From Methylacidiphilales bacterium (GTDB lineage Bacteria > Verrucomicrobiota > Verrucomicrobiia > Methylacidiphilales > UBA1321): 64,000 nucleotides of DNA. Position 1 is the stretch's first letter. Every line of letters starts with the position of its first letter. The stretch lies in NCBI GenBank assembly GCA_021272165.1, contig JAJSLK010000025.1:1-64000 (forward strand). Reading direction: 5' to 3'. The translations under genes and the position numbers were made by a program. This document shows, one piece after another, positions 33,787-43,236 of the stretch. The notes below the pieces were generated by a model. It had not been told where the DNA came from, ran no database searches, and saw nothing but the letters and a program-made list of their open reading frames with translations.

Positions 33787-35307
33787 ATGCCTAATCGCAT
33801 TCTGAAGAATTCTGCGCTGGTCCTGACGGCCGGCATCGCTTTTCTTACCGGTTGTTCGGTTGGTCCTGATTATGTCCAGCCCACCGTGGTCGAGCCCGCC
33901 CAATTCAAGGAAAAAGGCCCATGGAAGAAGGCCGAACCCCGCGACGACATTTCCAAGGGCGACTGGTATAAGGTTTTTCATGATCCCAGGTTGAATGAGC
34001 TTGAGGCAGAGGCCCAGACCGCCAACCAGACTCTCCGCGCCGCCGTGGCCCGAGTCAGCGAGTCCCGCGCCGTTGCCCGGGAGACCGAGGCCGATTTCTT
34101 TCCCACGCTCGATTTTAACGCCACCGGCTCCCGTCAGCGTACGTCGCCCAATAATGGCCAGCTTGTTGCCCAGAGCGGGATACATAAATCCTTCACTTTT
34201 ACCTCCGCCACGGTCGTGCCGTTCGACCTCAGCTACGAGGTCGACATCTGGGGCAAGGTGCGCCGGGGATTTGAGGCTGCCGGCGATCAGGCCCAGGCCA
34301 GCCTTGCCGATTACGAAAATGTCCTGCTGACTCTCAAAGCCGACGTTGCCACCAACTACTTTGCGCTCCGCACCGCCGATTCTGAAATTGACGTTCAGCG
34401 CCGCACCATCAAGTCGTACCAGGACGCTCTCGACCTTACCAACAGCCGCTTCAAGGGAGGCATCAGCACCCAGCTTGACGTCGAGCAATCGGAGGCGACC
34501 CTCGCCGCCGCACAGGCCCAGCTCGCCACGCTCCAACAAAGCCGCGCACAACTGGAGCACGCCATCGCCGTCCTCGTCGGCAAGGCACCCGCGACGTTCT
34601 CTCTCCCCTTCAATCCGCTCGACACCGACCCGCCGGCCATCCCCGCCGGACTTCCTTCCGATCTGCTGGAGCGCCGTCCTGACGTTGCCGCCGCCGAGCG
34701 TCGCGTGGCTGCCCAGAACGCCCAGATTGGCGTTGCCATTGCCGCCTTCTTCCCCTCCGTGCACCTCACTGGCTCGACCGGCTTCGACAGCGGCGATCTT
34801 GGCATGCTCTTCAACTGGGAGAGCCGTATCTGGTCCTACGGCCCGAGCGTCTATTTCCCGATCTTCGAAGGCGGCCAGCTTGAGGCCAACGTCAAGCAGC
34901 AGCGGGCCGCTTACGAGGAAAACGTTGCCAACTATCGCGAGTCGGTGCTTGTCGCCTTTCAGGATGTTGAGGACAGCCTCAGTTCCCTGCGCTATCTGGC
35001 CCAGCAGGAGGAGGCTGAAAATCGCGCTTTTCAGTCTTACAAAAAGGCTCTCGATCTTACCAATGCCCGTTACACCACCGGTCTCGTCTCCTATTTTGAT
35101 GTCATTCAGGCCCAGGGTCTCGCTCTTACCGCAGAACAACTTACCGTCCAGATCCAGGGCAACCGCATCGGCGGAACGGTACAGCTTATCAAGGCCCTTG
35201 GCGGCGGATGGTCCGATTCGCTCATTACCAAGCCCGATCATGGAGACCATGTCGCCTCGCCCTCCGTTGCTCCGACCGTTCTCGGCCCCGCCGCCAGCCG
35301 CCAGTAA
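33787..35307 (+). CDS. Outer-membrane efflux lipoprotein, NodT/TolC family
   Basis: 506 residues. Lipoprotein signal with lipobox LTGC at about residues 20-23, then the NodT start CSVGPDYVQPTV. Two OEP repeats form the trans-periplasmic barrel and coiled-coil tunnel, including DLSYEVDIWGKVRRGFEAA and the motif LLERRPDVAAAERR typical of RND outer-membrane factors. No membrane-fusion or RND pump gene is adjacent, so the partner is elsewhere. Confidence 0.94.
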   Translation: MPNRILKNSALVLTAGIAFLTGCSVGPDYVQPTVVEPAQFKEKGPWKKAEPRDDISKGDWYKVFHDPRLNELEAEAQTANQTLRAAVARVSESRAVARETEADFFPTLDFNATGSRQRTSPNNGQLVAQSGIHKSFTFTSATVVPFDLSYEVDIWGKVRRGFEAAGDQAQASLADYENVLLTLKADVATNYFALRTADSEIDVQRRTIKSYQDALDLTNSRFKGGISTQLDVEQSEATLAAAQAQLATLQQSRAQLEHAIAVLVGKAPATFSLPFNPLDTDPPAIPAGLPSDLLERRPDVAAAERRVAAQNAQIGVAIAAFFPSVHLTGSTGFDSGDLGMLFNWESRIWSYGPSVYFPIFEGGQLEANVKQQRAAYEENVANYRESVLVAFQDVEDSLSSLRYLAQQEEAENRAFQSYKKALDLTNARYTTGLVSYFDVIQAQGLALTAEQLTVQIQGNRIGGTVQLIKALGGGWSDSLITKPDHGDHVASPSVAPTVLGPAASRQ

Positions 35308-35349
35308 AAAATGGCGTAAAAAAGGGCTTGGGCAGGGGTTGTCTTGGAT

Positions 35350-35381
35350 AAACTATTGTGTTATCCCACTTAAAATAGTTT
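35350..35381. promoter_or_regulatory. 8-bp inverted repeat upstream of PEGA/FGE gene
   Basis: AAACTATT (35350-35357) and AATAGTTT (35374-35381) are perfect complements separated by 16 bases, in an AT-rich 177-base gap between the NodT gene and the PEGA/FGE-fold gene. It could be an operator or a weak hairpin; a TAAAAT (35371-35376) overlapping the right arm resembles a -10 box but no matching -35 is found. Confidence 0.35.
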
Positions 35382-35484
35382 ATACCTCTTTTCTTCAAGA
35401 CCAATTTTGGCTAGTAGCAGGTAAGAACATCAGCCCAGCGACACTAATTCAACCCAATATTATTTCGTTGATTTTCAAGCGCCT

Positions 35485-37077
35485 ATGAGCCGAGCAGGAA
35501 AATTCATCCCGGGAGGAGCAAACAAATCAGCGGGAGAAACGCCGGTTGGTGGCGGCAGGACGGGCCCCATTCGCGCACCTGCTCCTGCCGGTGCCGCTCC
35601 TGAACCGAGCGGTGGCGGCAGCAAGCGGCCTTTCGGCAAGGGATCGAGCCTCGTCAAACCGGTTCCGAAAAATCGCCGCCTGCCCATTGTCATCATGAGC
35701 GGCATGGTGTGCTGCCTGCTCGTCTCCTTTGCCTGGTACGAATTTGCCGTCCTTCCCGCCCAGCGCGATGCCCAGGCCGCCCGCCAGGCCGTTGCTGATG
35801 CGCAGGCGAAGGCCGCTGCCGATCTTGCCGCGGAAAAGCAACATGAGGCCGAATTGCTCAAGCAGCAAAATTCCGCCCGGGCCACGCTCACCGTCGATAG
35901 CAATCCGACCGGCGCTTCCGTCATCATTGGCGAATTTCATCTGAAAACACCCGCCATCTTCAATGCCCTGACTCCCGGCAAGATATCCGTCGTCATTCAA
36001 GCCGACGGCTACGAGGATTACCATCAGGACCTTTCCGTTACCGCTGACAAACCGACCGATCTCGGCACCGTGCAGCTCGTCGCCAAGGTAGGCGCCATCT
36101 CTCTTTCGTCTCCGCAAAGCAACGTTTCCTACAGCATCACCGGCCCGAACGACTACAGTCATCAAGGCCAGCTTCCCGACAAGCTTGATGGCCTTCCCAC
36201 CGGTGATTACCAGCTCACCGCCTGGCAGGAGGACTGGAAACTGGCGCCCATGACGCTCACGCTGCACGACCAGGAAAAGCTGCAGAAGGAAATCAAGTTT
36301 CCCTACGCCAACGTCGCCATCACCAGCACGCCATCGGGCGCCACCATTCGCGATGGCCGCAATATCCTGGGCCGGACTCCGCTGACGCTCAATAATGTCC
36401 GCCCCGGCGATCTCCATATCTCCGTCGATCTTCCGCCCAACACCACGCAGCGGTTCCTCCTTCATGTTCCCGAGAATGGCAACATCAACAAATCGGTCGC
36501 GCTGCAGCAGGACAAGGACTTTATCGCCGCCTGCGGCATGCCCATGGTTTGGGTTCCCGACGGCGGTTTCTGGGCCGGCAAATACGACGTGCGCCAGGCC
36601 GAGTTCGAAACCGTTGCTGGCTATAATCCCAGCACCTTCCGCCGGTCCACTCGTCCGATCGAAACCATCTCATGGGACGCCGCCAACGCTTTTTGCGATA
36701 AGCTCAACCAGTTCGAGCACAAGGCCGGCAAGCTGCCCGACGGCTTCCATTACGCCCTGCCCACCGAGTCGCAATGGGAAACCTTCTCCGCCGATGCCGA
36801 CATTGATCAGGCCCCCATGTCGCGAAACGGCATGACTTTGTCATCCACCCAGGATGCCGGCGCCTCCGAGGCCAACAAGTACGGCATTTATGACACCCTC
36901 GGCAACGTCTGGGAATGGTGCCAGGACGCCTACGACGACAAAGGCGACCACAGCCTCCGCGGCGGCAGCTGGCTCAGTTCTCCTGAGAACTTTCCCGGCC
37001 CCGATACGCGCAATGCAGGCGGTCCCAAATATGCCGACCGCTTCACTGGTTTCCGTGTTGTGCTTGTACCGCAGTAA
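35485..37077 (+). CDS. Membrane-anchored PEGA repeats plus FGE/SUMF1-fold protein
   Basis: 530 residues. A Gly/Pro-rich cytoplasmic head (1-65), one membrane segment (about 67-90), a coiled coil (90-125, Ala/Gln-rich), then PEGA-type beta domains (SNPTGASVIIG and STPSGATIRDGRN) and a C-terminal formylglycine-generating-enzyme fold (about 350-530; SWDAANAFCDKLN, GNVWEWCQDAY, LRGGSWLSS). The paired catalytic cysteines of true FGE are missing in the final segment (SWLSSPENF), so it is likely a binding or structural fold, not an enzyme. Confidence 0.85.
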   Translation: MSRAGKFIPGGANKSAGETPVGGGRTGPIRAPAPAGAAPEPSGGGSKRPFGKGSSLVKPVPKNRRLPIVIMSGMVCCLLVSFAWYEFAVLPAQRDAQAARQAVADAQAKAAADLAAEKQHEAELLKQQNSARATLTVDSNPTGASVIIGEFHLKTPAIFNALTPGKISVVIQADGYEDYHQDLSVTADKPTDLGTVQLVAKVGAISLSSPQSNVSYSITGPNDYSHQGQLPDKLDGLPTGDYQLTAWQEDWKLAPMTLTLHDQEKLQKEIKFPYANVAITSTPSGATIRDGRNILGRTPLTLNNVRPGDLHISVDLPPNTTQRFLLHVPENGNINKSVALQQDKDFIAACGMPMVWVPDGGFWAGKYDVRQAEFETVAGYNPSTFRRSTRPIETISWDAANAFCDKLNQFEHKAGKLPDGFHYALPTESQWETFSADADIDQAPMSRNGMTLSSTQDAGASEANKYGIYDTLGNVWEWCQDAYDDKGDHSLRGGSWLSSPENFPGPDTRNAGGPKYADRFTGFRVVLVPQ

Positions 37078-37080
37078 CGA

Positions 37081-37851
37081 CTACTGCGGATTTGCCGGAG
37101 GCGCGTTGGTCGGTGCCGGCGGAGTGGAAGCCGGAGCGCCGCCTGAATTCTTGTCGGCGTTGGAAAAGACCTCGAAGAACGTTTTCAGGTAGCGGTTCGT
37201 CATCGTGATGCCGTAGATGGTCCGCGACGTCTCGATATCCTGGTCCACCTCGTCTGCCTTCCCGGTCGCCTGGGCCAGAGCCGCCTCCGCGAAATAATAG
37301 CTCGGATGATCCTGGTCGAGCGGCTTGAGTTTGCTCGCCAGTTTGGCCGCCGTCACCAGGTCACCTGCGCCAATACGCGCGTAAATGATCTTCAGCGTCA
37401 CGTCGGGATCATTTGGCTTTTGCAGCGATTCATAAAACTTGGTTGCGCCATCGAAATCGCGCTGACGAAGGCACATGTCGCCAAAGGCCATCGTCCACTC
37501 GACGCCCAGCGCGGGCGTCAGCGCCTTGTTGCCGTTCAGGCTTTCCAGCGCTTTCTTCGCATCGTCAAAATCGCGCAGTTCGGTCAGAATACGCGCCTCC
37601 AGAATCACCGTCTTTGGATCGTTCGGGGCCGTCTTCACCGCCGTTTCGATGGCGTCATGCGCCACTTCGTAGTGACCGTTTTTGTAATTGAGCAACGCTG
37701 TTTGGTAGGGCGTGAGATTGCTGGTGTCCCCGGCCTCCTCCGTATCGTCCTGGGCGCTGGCGGCCAAGGGGCACGCCAGGAGCACAAACCCGAGCATCAC
37801 CGGGCCGAGACCCGGAACCCGCCGGATGCGCCTGGTGATTATTTCCTTCAT
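37081..37851 (-). CDS. Exported TPR-like protein
   Basis: About 256 residues. Signal peptide ending CPLAASA (about residue 33). The mature part is helical with tetratricopeptide-like repeats (ALLNYKNGHYEVAHDAIETAV, LEARILTELRDFDDAKKALES, and MAFGDMCLRQRDFDGATKFYESL), then a Pro/Ala-rich tail. Its ATG (37851) overlaps the zwf stop by 4 bases, so it belongs to the gnd-zwf operon. Function unknown; the link with pentose phosphate genes is only positional. Confidence 0.82.
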   Translation of the reverse strand: MKEIITRRIRRVPGLGPVMLGFVLLACPLAASAQDDTEEAGDTSNLTPYQTALLNYKNGHYEVAHDAIETAVKTAPNDPKTVILEARILTELRDFDDAKKALESLNGNKALTPALGVEWTMAFGDMCLRQRDFDGATKFYESLQKPNDPDVTLKIIYARIGAGDLVTAAKLASKLKPLDQDHPSYYFAEAALAQATGKADEVDQDIETSRTIYGITMTNRYLKTFFEVFSNADKNSGGAPASTPPAPTNAPPANPQ

Positions 37852-39404
37852 GTGGAAATTTCCTTGGGGCGGATCCAGTGCCGCCCGGTCTTTTCCAGCA
37901 GCAAATCGGCTTCCACCGGGCCCATTGACCCGCAGGCATAGAGTGGCAGGTCGCGCGCGTTCTGCTTCCGCCACGAGTCTCGCACCGCATCGACCAGCCG
38001 CCACGCCTGCTCGACCTCGTCCGACCGCGTGAAGAGCGTCGATTCGCCGACCAGCGCGTCGACTAAAAGCCGCTCATAGGCTTCCGGCAGGTAATGATCG
38101 AAACCGCTCTTGTAGAGGAAGTCCATCTCCACCAGTTCCGCTTCGGATTTACCGGGAACCTTGGCGTTGAAGTTCAGGCTGATGCTCTCGTTGGGCTGGA
38201 TGCGGATCCGCAGCGAGTTGCGCCGCAGGCGATCGTCCGCCGACGCGGCGAAGAGCACCTCCGGAGGCCGCTTGAAGATGATGTTGATCTCCGTAAATTG
38301 CGCGGCCAGCGCCTTGCCCGTGCGCAGGTAAAACGGCACGCCGCTCCAGCGCCAGTTGTCGATCTCGAACCGCGCGGCCACGAACGTCTCGGTCAGCGAA
38401 TCGTGCGCGACCTTCTCCTCCTGCCGGTAGGCCGGGATCGCCTTATTGCCGATGAATCCGCCGCCATATTGCGCGCGGATGACGTTTTTCTGCAGGAAAT
38501 CGAGCGAAGGCGTCGGGATTGAGCGCAATACTTTCACTTTTTCATCGCGGATCGACTCCGCATCAAGCGACGCCGGCGGTTCCATCGCCGTTAGGGTGAA
38601 AAGCTGGAAGAGATGATTTTGCAGCATGTCGCGCGACGCCCCCGCATGGTCGTAGTAACCTCCACGGCTTTCGACTCCGACCTGCTCCGCCACCGTGATC
38701 TGCACGTGGTCGATGTAGCGCCGGTTCCAGAGCGGCTCGTAAATCGCATTGGCGAACCGGAAATAAATCAGGTTCTGCACCGTTTCCTTGCCGAGATAAT
38801 GGTCGATCCGGAAAATGTCCTTTTCGGCAAACGCCCCCTGTACGGTCCGGTTCAATTCCTCTGCGCTCTTCAGGTCTTCGCCGAAAGGCTTCTCCACGAT
38901 CAGCCGGTGCCGTGTGCCGTCCGGTCGGCTCGCCAACCCGGCTGCAGCCAGGTTCTGCGCCGCCTGGCCGAAGTAATCGGGCGCGGTCGCCAGGTAGAAC
39001 AGGTAGTTTTCGCCGATCTTCTCGCTCTGCGACAGCTTCTTCAGCTTGTCGGCCAGCTTTTGATAAGCCTTCGGATCGTCCAGTTCGCCTTGGAAATAAT
39101 AAATGCGCTCGGCCAGCTTCTTCCAGATCGCCTGATCCACCGGCTTAGTGTGGGAAAACTTCTCCAGGGCATCGCCCAAGTCCTTGCGGAATTCCTCGTC
39201 GCTCTTCGGCCGCCGTGCGAAGCCGATGATCGCAAAATCGTCCGGCAGCAGATCATTTTTTGCCAGATGATAGAAGGCGGGAACGATCTTTCGATGGGTC
39301 AAATCCCCCGTCGCGCCGAAGATCACTGCCGCGGTTGGCGGCACCTTGGTCGGTGACTTCGACATGATTTGCAGACACTCCGGATCGAGATTGGAGATCG
39401 ACAT
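37848..39404 (-). CDS. zwf: Glucose-6-phosphate dehydrogenase
   Basis: First enzyme of the oxidative pentose phosphate pathway, making NADPH. N-terminal Rossmann motif VIFGATGDLTHRK; active site RIDHYLGKE; substrate lysine in VEKPFGEDL. Start uncertain: ATG 39404 (518 residues) lies 8 bases after the gnd stop with GGGGAG very close; ATG 39365 (505 residues) has GGAG about 12 bases upstream and gives a more usual length. Operon gnd-zwf-TPR. An open frame continuing upstream to 39785 is a shadow of gnd. Confidence 0.95.
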   Translation of the reverse strand: MSISNLDPECLQIMSKSPTKVPPTAAVIFGATGDLTHRKIVPAFYHLAKNDLLPDDFAIIGFARRPKSDEEFRKDLGDALEKFSHTKPVDQAIWKKLAERIYYFQGELDDPKAYQKLADKLKKLSQSEKIGENYLFYLATAPDYFGQAAQNLAAAGLASRPDGTRHRLIVEKPFGEDLKSAEELNRTVQGAFAEKDIFRIDHYLGKETVQNLIYFRFANAIYEPLWNRRYIDHVQITVAEQVGVESRGGYYDHAGASRDMLQNHLFQLFTLTAMEPPASLDAESIRDEKVKVLRSIPTPSLDFLQKNVIRAQYGGGFIGNKAIPAYRQEEKVAHDSLTETFVAARFEIDNWRWSGVPFYLRTGKALAAQFTEINIIFKRPPEVLFAASADDRLRRNSLRIRIQPNESISLNFNAKVPGKSEAELVEMDFLYKSGFDHYLPEAYERLLVDALVGESTLFTRSDEVEQAWRLVDAVRDSWRKQNARDLPLYACGSMGPVEADLLLEKTGRHWIRPKEIST

Positions 39405-39412
39405 GGCTCCCC

Positions 39413-40870
39413 TTAGGCGTTGTAACTGGTCGAGGCGGTCGTCCCGCCCTGACCGGTCCAGTTGGAATGGAAAAATTCGCCTCGCGGCTTGTCGACCCGC
39501 TCGTAGGTATGCGCGCCGAAGTAGTCGCGTTGCGCCTGCAGCAGATTGGCCGGCAGCCGGGCCGAGCGGTACGAATCGTAGAACGCCAGCGCGTTTGAGA
39601 AGGTCGGCGTCGGAATGCCCAGGGTGGCTCCCAGCGCCACGGTGCGGCGCCAGCCGTCCTGCGCCTTTTTCAGCGCCTCGGCGAAGAAATTGTCGAGTAC
39701 CAGGTTCGTCAGGTTCGGATTCCGGTCGAACGCCGCCTTGATGTCGCCCAGGAACCGGCTGCGGATGATGCAGCCGCCGCGCCACATCAGCGCGATGGCT
39801 CCAAAGTTAAGCTTCCACTTGAACTGTTCCGAGACCTGCCGCATCAGCATGTAACCCTGCGCATAGGAAATGATCTTCGAGGCATAAAGCGCCTGCCGGA
39901 TGTCCTCTACCGCCGCGGTCACATCACCCGTGAACTTCGCGTGATTCGGTCCGGACAGCACCGACGAGGCCGCCACGCGCTCGTCCTTCAGTGACGAGAT
40001 GATCCGTGCGAAAACCGCCTCGGCGATCAGTGTTACCGGCGCGGCGTGGTCGAGACCCGAGAGCACCGTCCATTTGCCCGTGCCCTTTTGTCCGGCCGCA
40101 TCGAGGATCTTGTCCACCAATGGCTGACCATCCGTGTCCTTGAATTTGAAAATGTGGGAGGTGATTTCGATCAGGTACGAATCGAGATCGCCCTGGTTCC
40201 ATGTCGTGAAGATCTGCGCCAATTGGTCATTATTCAGTCCCAGCCCGGACGACATCAGATGATACGCCTCGCCGATCAACTGCATGTCACCGTACTCGAT
40301 GCCGTTGTGGACCATCTTCACGAAATGGCCCGCGCCGCTTTCGCCGACCCAGTCGCAGCACGGCACGCCGTTGTTAACCTTCGCCGCAATCGACTGGAAG
40401 ATCGCCTTGATGTGCGGCCACGCTTCGGGATTTCCCCCGGGCATCAGCGAGGGACCATGCCGCGCACCTTCCTCGCCGCCCGATACGCCCGAGCCGACGT
40501 AAAGAATGCCTTTTTCCTTCAGCTCCGTGTACCGGCGCGCCGTGTCCTCATAGAATGAATTGCCCCCGTCGATAATGATATCGCCCGGCTCCAGCAGCGG
40601 CAGCAGGTGACCGATAAACTCGTCGACCGCCGCGCCCGCCTTCACCAGCAGCATGATCCGCCGCGGCTTCTTCAGCAGCCCGACCAGCTCCTGCAGGCTG
40701 TGTGCGCCGACCACTTTCGTTCCTTTCGCCTCGTTGGCGAGGAAGTTATCCACCTTGCTGACGGTGCGATTGAAGACCGCGACCACGTAACCATGGTCGT
40801 TCATGTTAAGGACGATGTTCTGGCCCATGACGGCCAGTCCGATGAGGGCAATGTCGGCGTTTTGTGGCAT
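39413..40870 (-). CDS. gnd: 6-phosphogluconate dehydrogenase (decarboxylating)
   Basis: Third enzyme of the oxidative pentose phosphate pathway, giving ribulose-5-phosphate and NADPH. N-terminal cofactor motif IGLAVMGQNIVLNMND; substrate motif GSGVSGGEEGARHGPSLMPGG and catalytic Lys in HFVKMVHNGIEY. About 485 residues, the long bacterial form. ATG 40870 gives the standard N-terminus. First gene of gnd-zwf; the upstream 126 bases (40871-40996) likely contain the promoter. Confidence 0.96.
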   Translation of the reverse strand: MPQNADIALIGLAVMGQNIVLNMNDHGYVVAVFNRTVSKVDNFLANEAKGTKVVGAHSLQELVGLLKKPRRIMLLVKAGAAVDEFIGHLLPLLEPGDIIIDGGNSFYEDTARRYTELKEKGILYVGSGVSGGEEGARHGPSLMPGGNPEAWPHIKAIFQSIAAKVNNGVPCCDWVGESGAGHFVKMVHNGIEYGDMQLIGEAYHLMSSGLGLNNDQLAQIFTTWNQGDLDSYLIEITSHIFKFKDTDGQPLVDKILDAAGQKGTGKWTVLSGLDHAAPVTLIAEAVFARIISSLKDERVAASSVLSGPNHAKFTGDVTAAVEDIRQALYASKIISYAQGYMLMRQVSEQFKWKLNFGAIALMWRGGCIIRSRFLGDIKAAFDRNPNLTNLVLDNFFAEALKKAQDGWRRTVALGATLGIPTPTFSNALAFYDSYRSARLPANLLQAQRDYFGAHTYERVDKPRGEFFHSNWTGQGGTTASTSYNA

Positions 40871-40996
40871 ATAAAATTGAAACGAATTTAACCAGGCGCC
40901 ATGTGGCGCGACCAATCAACTTAACGACCGAAACCGACCCGGCAACCTTTATTCGCCGGATTTACCAAAGCGTTAAGGAACCAGCGCTGGCTGGAC

Positions 40997-41605
40997 TTAG
41001 GACAGCGGCTCCATCTCGTCCGGATCGGGTACGGCCTGGGTCTTCGTTGACACCTTCTTGGTGCGGGTCGGCGGGACTTCCACCGGCGGCTTGACCGGCG
41101 TGTTGTCCGGCGCTGCTTTGGCCAAGTCGGGTGAGTCTACCACGGCATAGGTGCTTAAACCGAAAGCCTTCGGATTCAGTTGCCGCAGCCGCTCGGCCAA
41201 AATGGTGGCCAGCGTCCGCAGCAGAACATTTCCTGCGCCGGGATTGTCCTCCATGAATTGGATCAAGTCCGCATCGGCGATCCGCCAGAGCTGACTGAAT
41301 TGCGAGGCGGTTACCGTGGCTGCAGCAGGGCCGGGATGAAAAAGGCTGATCTCGCCCAACGTCTCGCCCGGGCCCACTCGCGCCAGCAGCAACTCCGATC
41401 CGTCCTCCTGCCGGGCGCGGACCTCGAGTTCTCCGCTGATCACGACAAAGACTTCCGTTTGCTGGACGCCTTCCTCGATGATGACGTTTCCCGGATGACC
41501 TGGAAAAAACTCTCCATACGAGCTGAGTAGTTCACGGTCGTCCGGCTTGAGCTGCCCAATCCAGCTAAAGGTCGGCAGCGTTGGCTTCATTAAAGATTCG
41601 GACAT
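40997..41605 (-). CDS. Cyclic-nucleotide-binding-domain protein without DNA-binding domain
   Basis: About 202 residues. The cNMP-binding domain covers residues 20-135: IIEEGVQQTEVFVVISGELEV and the phosphate-binding cassette GETLGEISLF. The usual GEL...RTATV arginine region is replaced by PAAATVTA, so cAMP binding is doubtful. After the C-helix there is a disordered Pro/Thr/Lys-rich tail (about 150-202) and no helix-turn-helix. ATG 41605 has a GGGGG ribosome site. Role unknown, perhaps regulatory by protein contact. Confidence 0.85.
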   Translation of the reverse strand: MSESLMKPTLPTFSWIGQLKPDDRELLSSYGEFFPGHPGNVIIEEGVQQTEVFVVISGELEVRARQEDGSELLLARVGPGETLGEISLFHPGPAAATVTASQFSQLWRIADADLIQFMEDNPGAGNVLLRTLATILAERLRQLNPKAFGLSTYAVVDSPDLAKAAPDNTPVKPPVEVPPTRTKKVSTKTQAVPDPDEMEPLS

Positions 41606-41640
41606 GCTGTACCCCCTGATTCCCACTAATATAAAGCATG

Positions 41641-42420
41641 TTAAATCTCATGGGCAACCCTGTCATGCATCAAATGGACTTCCCCACGATACTTTTCTTC
41701 CCGGGCGATTAATTTGAGTTCAGCTTCCCGCCGCACCAAATGGTCTGGATAATGGGTGATCCACACGGATTGCACCGGATGTTGCGCCACCTCCTGGAAC
41801 AGGTCGCGCTCGGGGAAATGGGTCAGTTCGCAAAGCAGCGCATTCACTTTGCCCCCCTTTAGCACGGGCGCCAGCTCGGAAGGATGCGCGAGGTCGGCTG
41901 AATAAACGTACCGCTTTCCCTCGTACTCCAGCAGCACGCCATAGCAGTCAAAACAGGTGTTCGGATAAGCCCGCTTGAAATGGCTCGCCAGGCTGTGGAG
42001 ATGCTGCGTGGGAAACGCAGTGAAAGTGAACTGCCCATGCACGTGCGGTTTGCCCGGCTTGATCGCGTGCCAATGGATCGGGAACCCGATCAGCTCCGGG
42101 AAAAGCAGGCATTTCTCCAGCCAGTCCTTCATCGCCATCAGCACTTCCGCCGGGCCGAAGACATGCAGCGGCGCCCGCCGTGTCCGCAGCCAGAGCGACT
42201 GAATCAGTGACGAGACCTGCCCGTTGTGGTCGCTGTGCATGTGACTGATCCAAAGAATCTCCGGCACATCCGCCTCGATTTTCTTATGCAGCAGAAAGCG
42301 CGCAGCTGCGGCCCCGCAATCGAGCAAAATGCTCGTCTCCGGCGTCTGGATCAAAATGCCGGAATGCTCGCGCCGGGCGCTGGTGTGGCCGTCTGCTGTC
42401 CCGAGAAAAATCGCGCGCAT
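41641..42420 (-). CDS. MBL-fold metallo-hydrolase, RNase Z-like
   Basis: 259 residues. Metal-binding HMHSDHNGQ (about residues 60-68), with later histidines (YSADLAHPSE, CELTHFP, ITHYPDH) completing a metallo-beta-lactamase site. The layout resembles ribonuclease Z/arylsulfatase-like hydrolases, but the specific substrate is unknown. No signal peptide. It is 35 bases downstream... on the same strand of adk and upstream of the cNMP-domain gene. Confidence 0.88.
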   Translation of the reverse strand: MRAIFLGTADGHTSARREHSGILIQTPETSILLDCGAAAARFLLHKKIEADVPEILWISHMHSDHNGQVSSLIQSLWLRTRRAPLHVFGPAEVLMAMKDWLEKCLLFPELIGFPIHWHAIKPGKPHVHGQFTFTAFPTQHLHSLASHFKRAYPNTCFDCYGVLLEYEGKRYVYSADLAHPSELAPVLKGGKVNALLCELTHFPERDLFQEVAQHPVQSVWITHYPDHLVRREAELKLIAREEKYRGEVHLMHDRVAHEI

Positions 42421-42486
42421 GAAGTGGTCGTCCCTGGATTTAGGTTGGAGGAGCGATGGCGTTGAACCCTGGAGGTGCCGTTACTT

Positions 42487-43083
42487 TTACTCCGGTGACT
42501 TCCGGTAATGTTCGATATCGTTGAGAATGTCGCGCAGCACCTGATAAGGCCACTGATCCGTGTTTACTTTCGTGATCAGTTTTTCGCCATAGAAATCAAG
42601 CACCGGCTTGGTCTCTTCCTCGTAAACCCGCAACCGCTTCTCGATCACTTCCACATTGATGTCGTCCAGCCGGTTTTCCTTCAAGGCCCGGCGTTGCAGG
42701 CGGTCGTAAACCTTTGCCTTATCCGGACATTCCAGATGAAAGACACGCCGGACATCAAGTTTGGAGCTTAATATCTTCGCTTGGTTAATGTTGCGGGGAA
42801 TGCCATCCAAAACGAGAAAATCGATGTCCGGCTTAAACCGGCCGGCCCGTTCCATCGCATCAATTTGTGTCGACCAAAGACCAATGCTGATATCGTCGGG
42901 AACCAGCTGTCCTTTGCTCGAATATTGCAGGAACGCCCGCCCATATTCGGAGCGGATATCGACTGCTCGAAAAACATCGCCACACGCACAGTGATAAAAA
43001 CCAGGAATGGTACCGAGAATCTTGCCCTGAGTGCCTTTGCCGGAGCCTGGAGCGCCAAAAAGAAGTAAGGATTTATAAACCAC
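42487..43083 (-). CDS. adk: Adenylate kinase family nucleoside monophosphate kinase
   Basis: 198 residues. P-loop GAPGSGKGTQG (about 9-19), NMP-binding CGDVFRA, and DGIPRNINQA, the family signature in variant form (usually DGFPRT). The LID region is short and lacks zinc cysteines. GTG start (43083) with no clear ribosome site. The gene is AT-richer than its neighbours and differs in key motifs from a standard housekeeping Adk, so it may be a second, divergent kinase. Confidence 0.85.
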   Translation of the reverse strand: MVYKSLLLFGAPGSGKGTQGKILGTIPGFYHCACGDVFRAVDIRSEYGRAFLQYSSKGQLVPDDISIGLWSTQIDAMERAGRFKPDIDFLVLDGIPRNINQAKILSSKLDVRRVFHLECPDKAKVYDRLQRRALKENRLDDINVEVIEKRLRVYEEETKPVLDFYGEKLITKVNTDQWPYQVLRDILNDIEHYRKSPE

Positions 43084-43149
43084 GATGAGCTAATAGTGCC
43101 TATTTTGTTCCCTTAGGCAATCTCAACCCGGAGCGTCCTTGAGTCAACA

Positions 43150-43178
43150 TTGCCAATAGGTAATGATGCACCTATAAT
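43150..43178 (+). promoter_or_regulatory. Sigma70-type promoter of the Trm112-DsrE-SPFH run
   Basis: TTGCCA (43150-43155), exactly 17 bases, TATAAT (43173-43178), the best promoter match in the window. Transcription would start near 43185, giving a leader of about 50 bases before the ATG at 43237. It drives six co-directional genes with no other obvious promoter between them. Confidence 0.7.
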
Positions 43179-43236
43179 TATTCGAAAATCCTGTCAGTCT
43201 TGCCACCAGCGATAACCTTTCCTACTTTCCTTTTCC

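Noticed and set aside
33754-35250. 498-codon open frame on the minus strand
   Set aside because: Opposite the NodT-family gene with a clear lipobox and OEP motifs; no family features.
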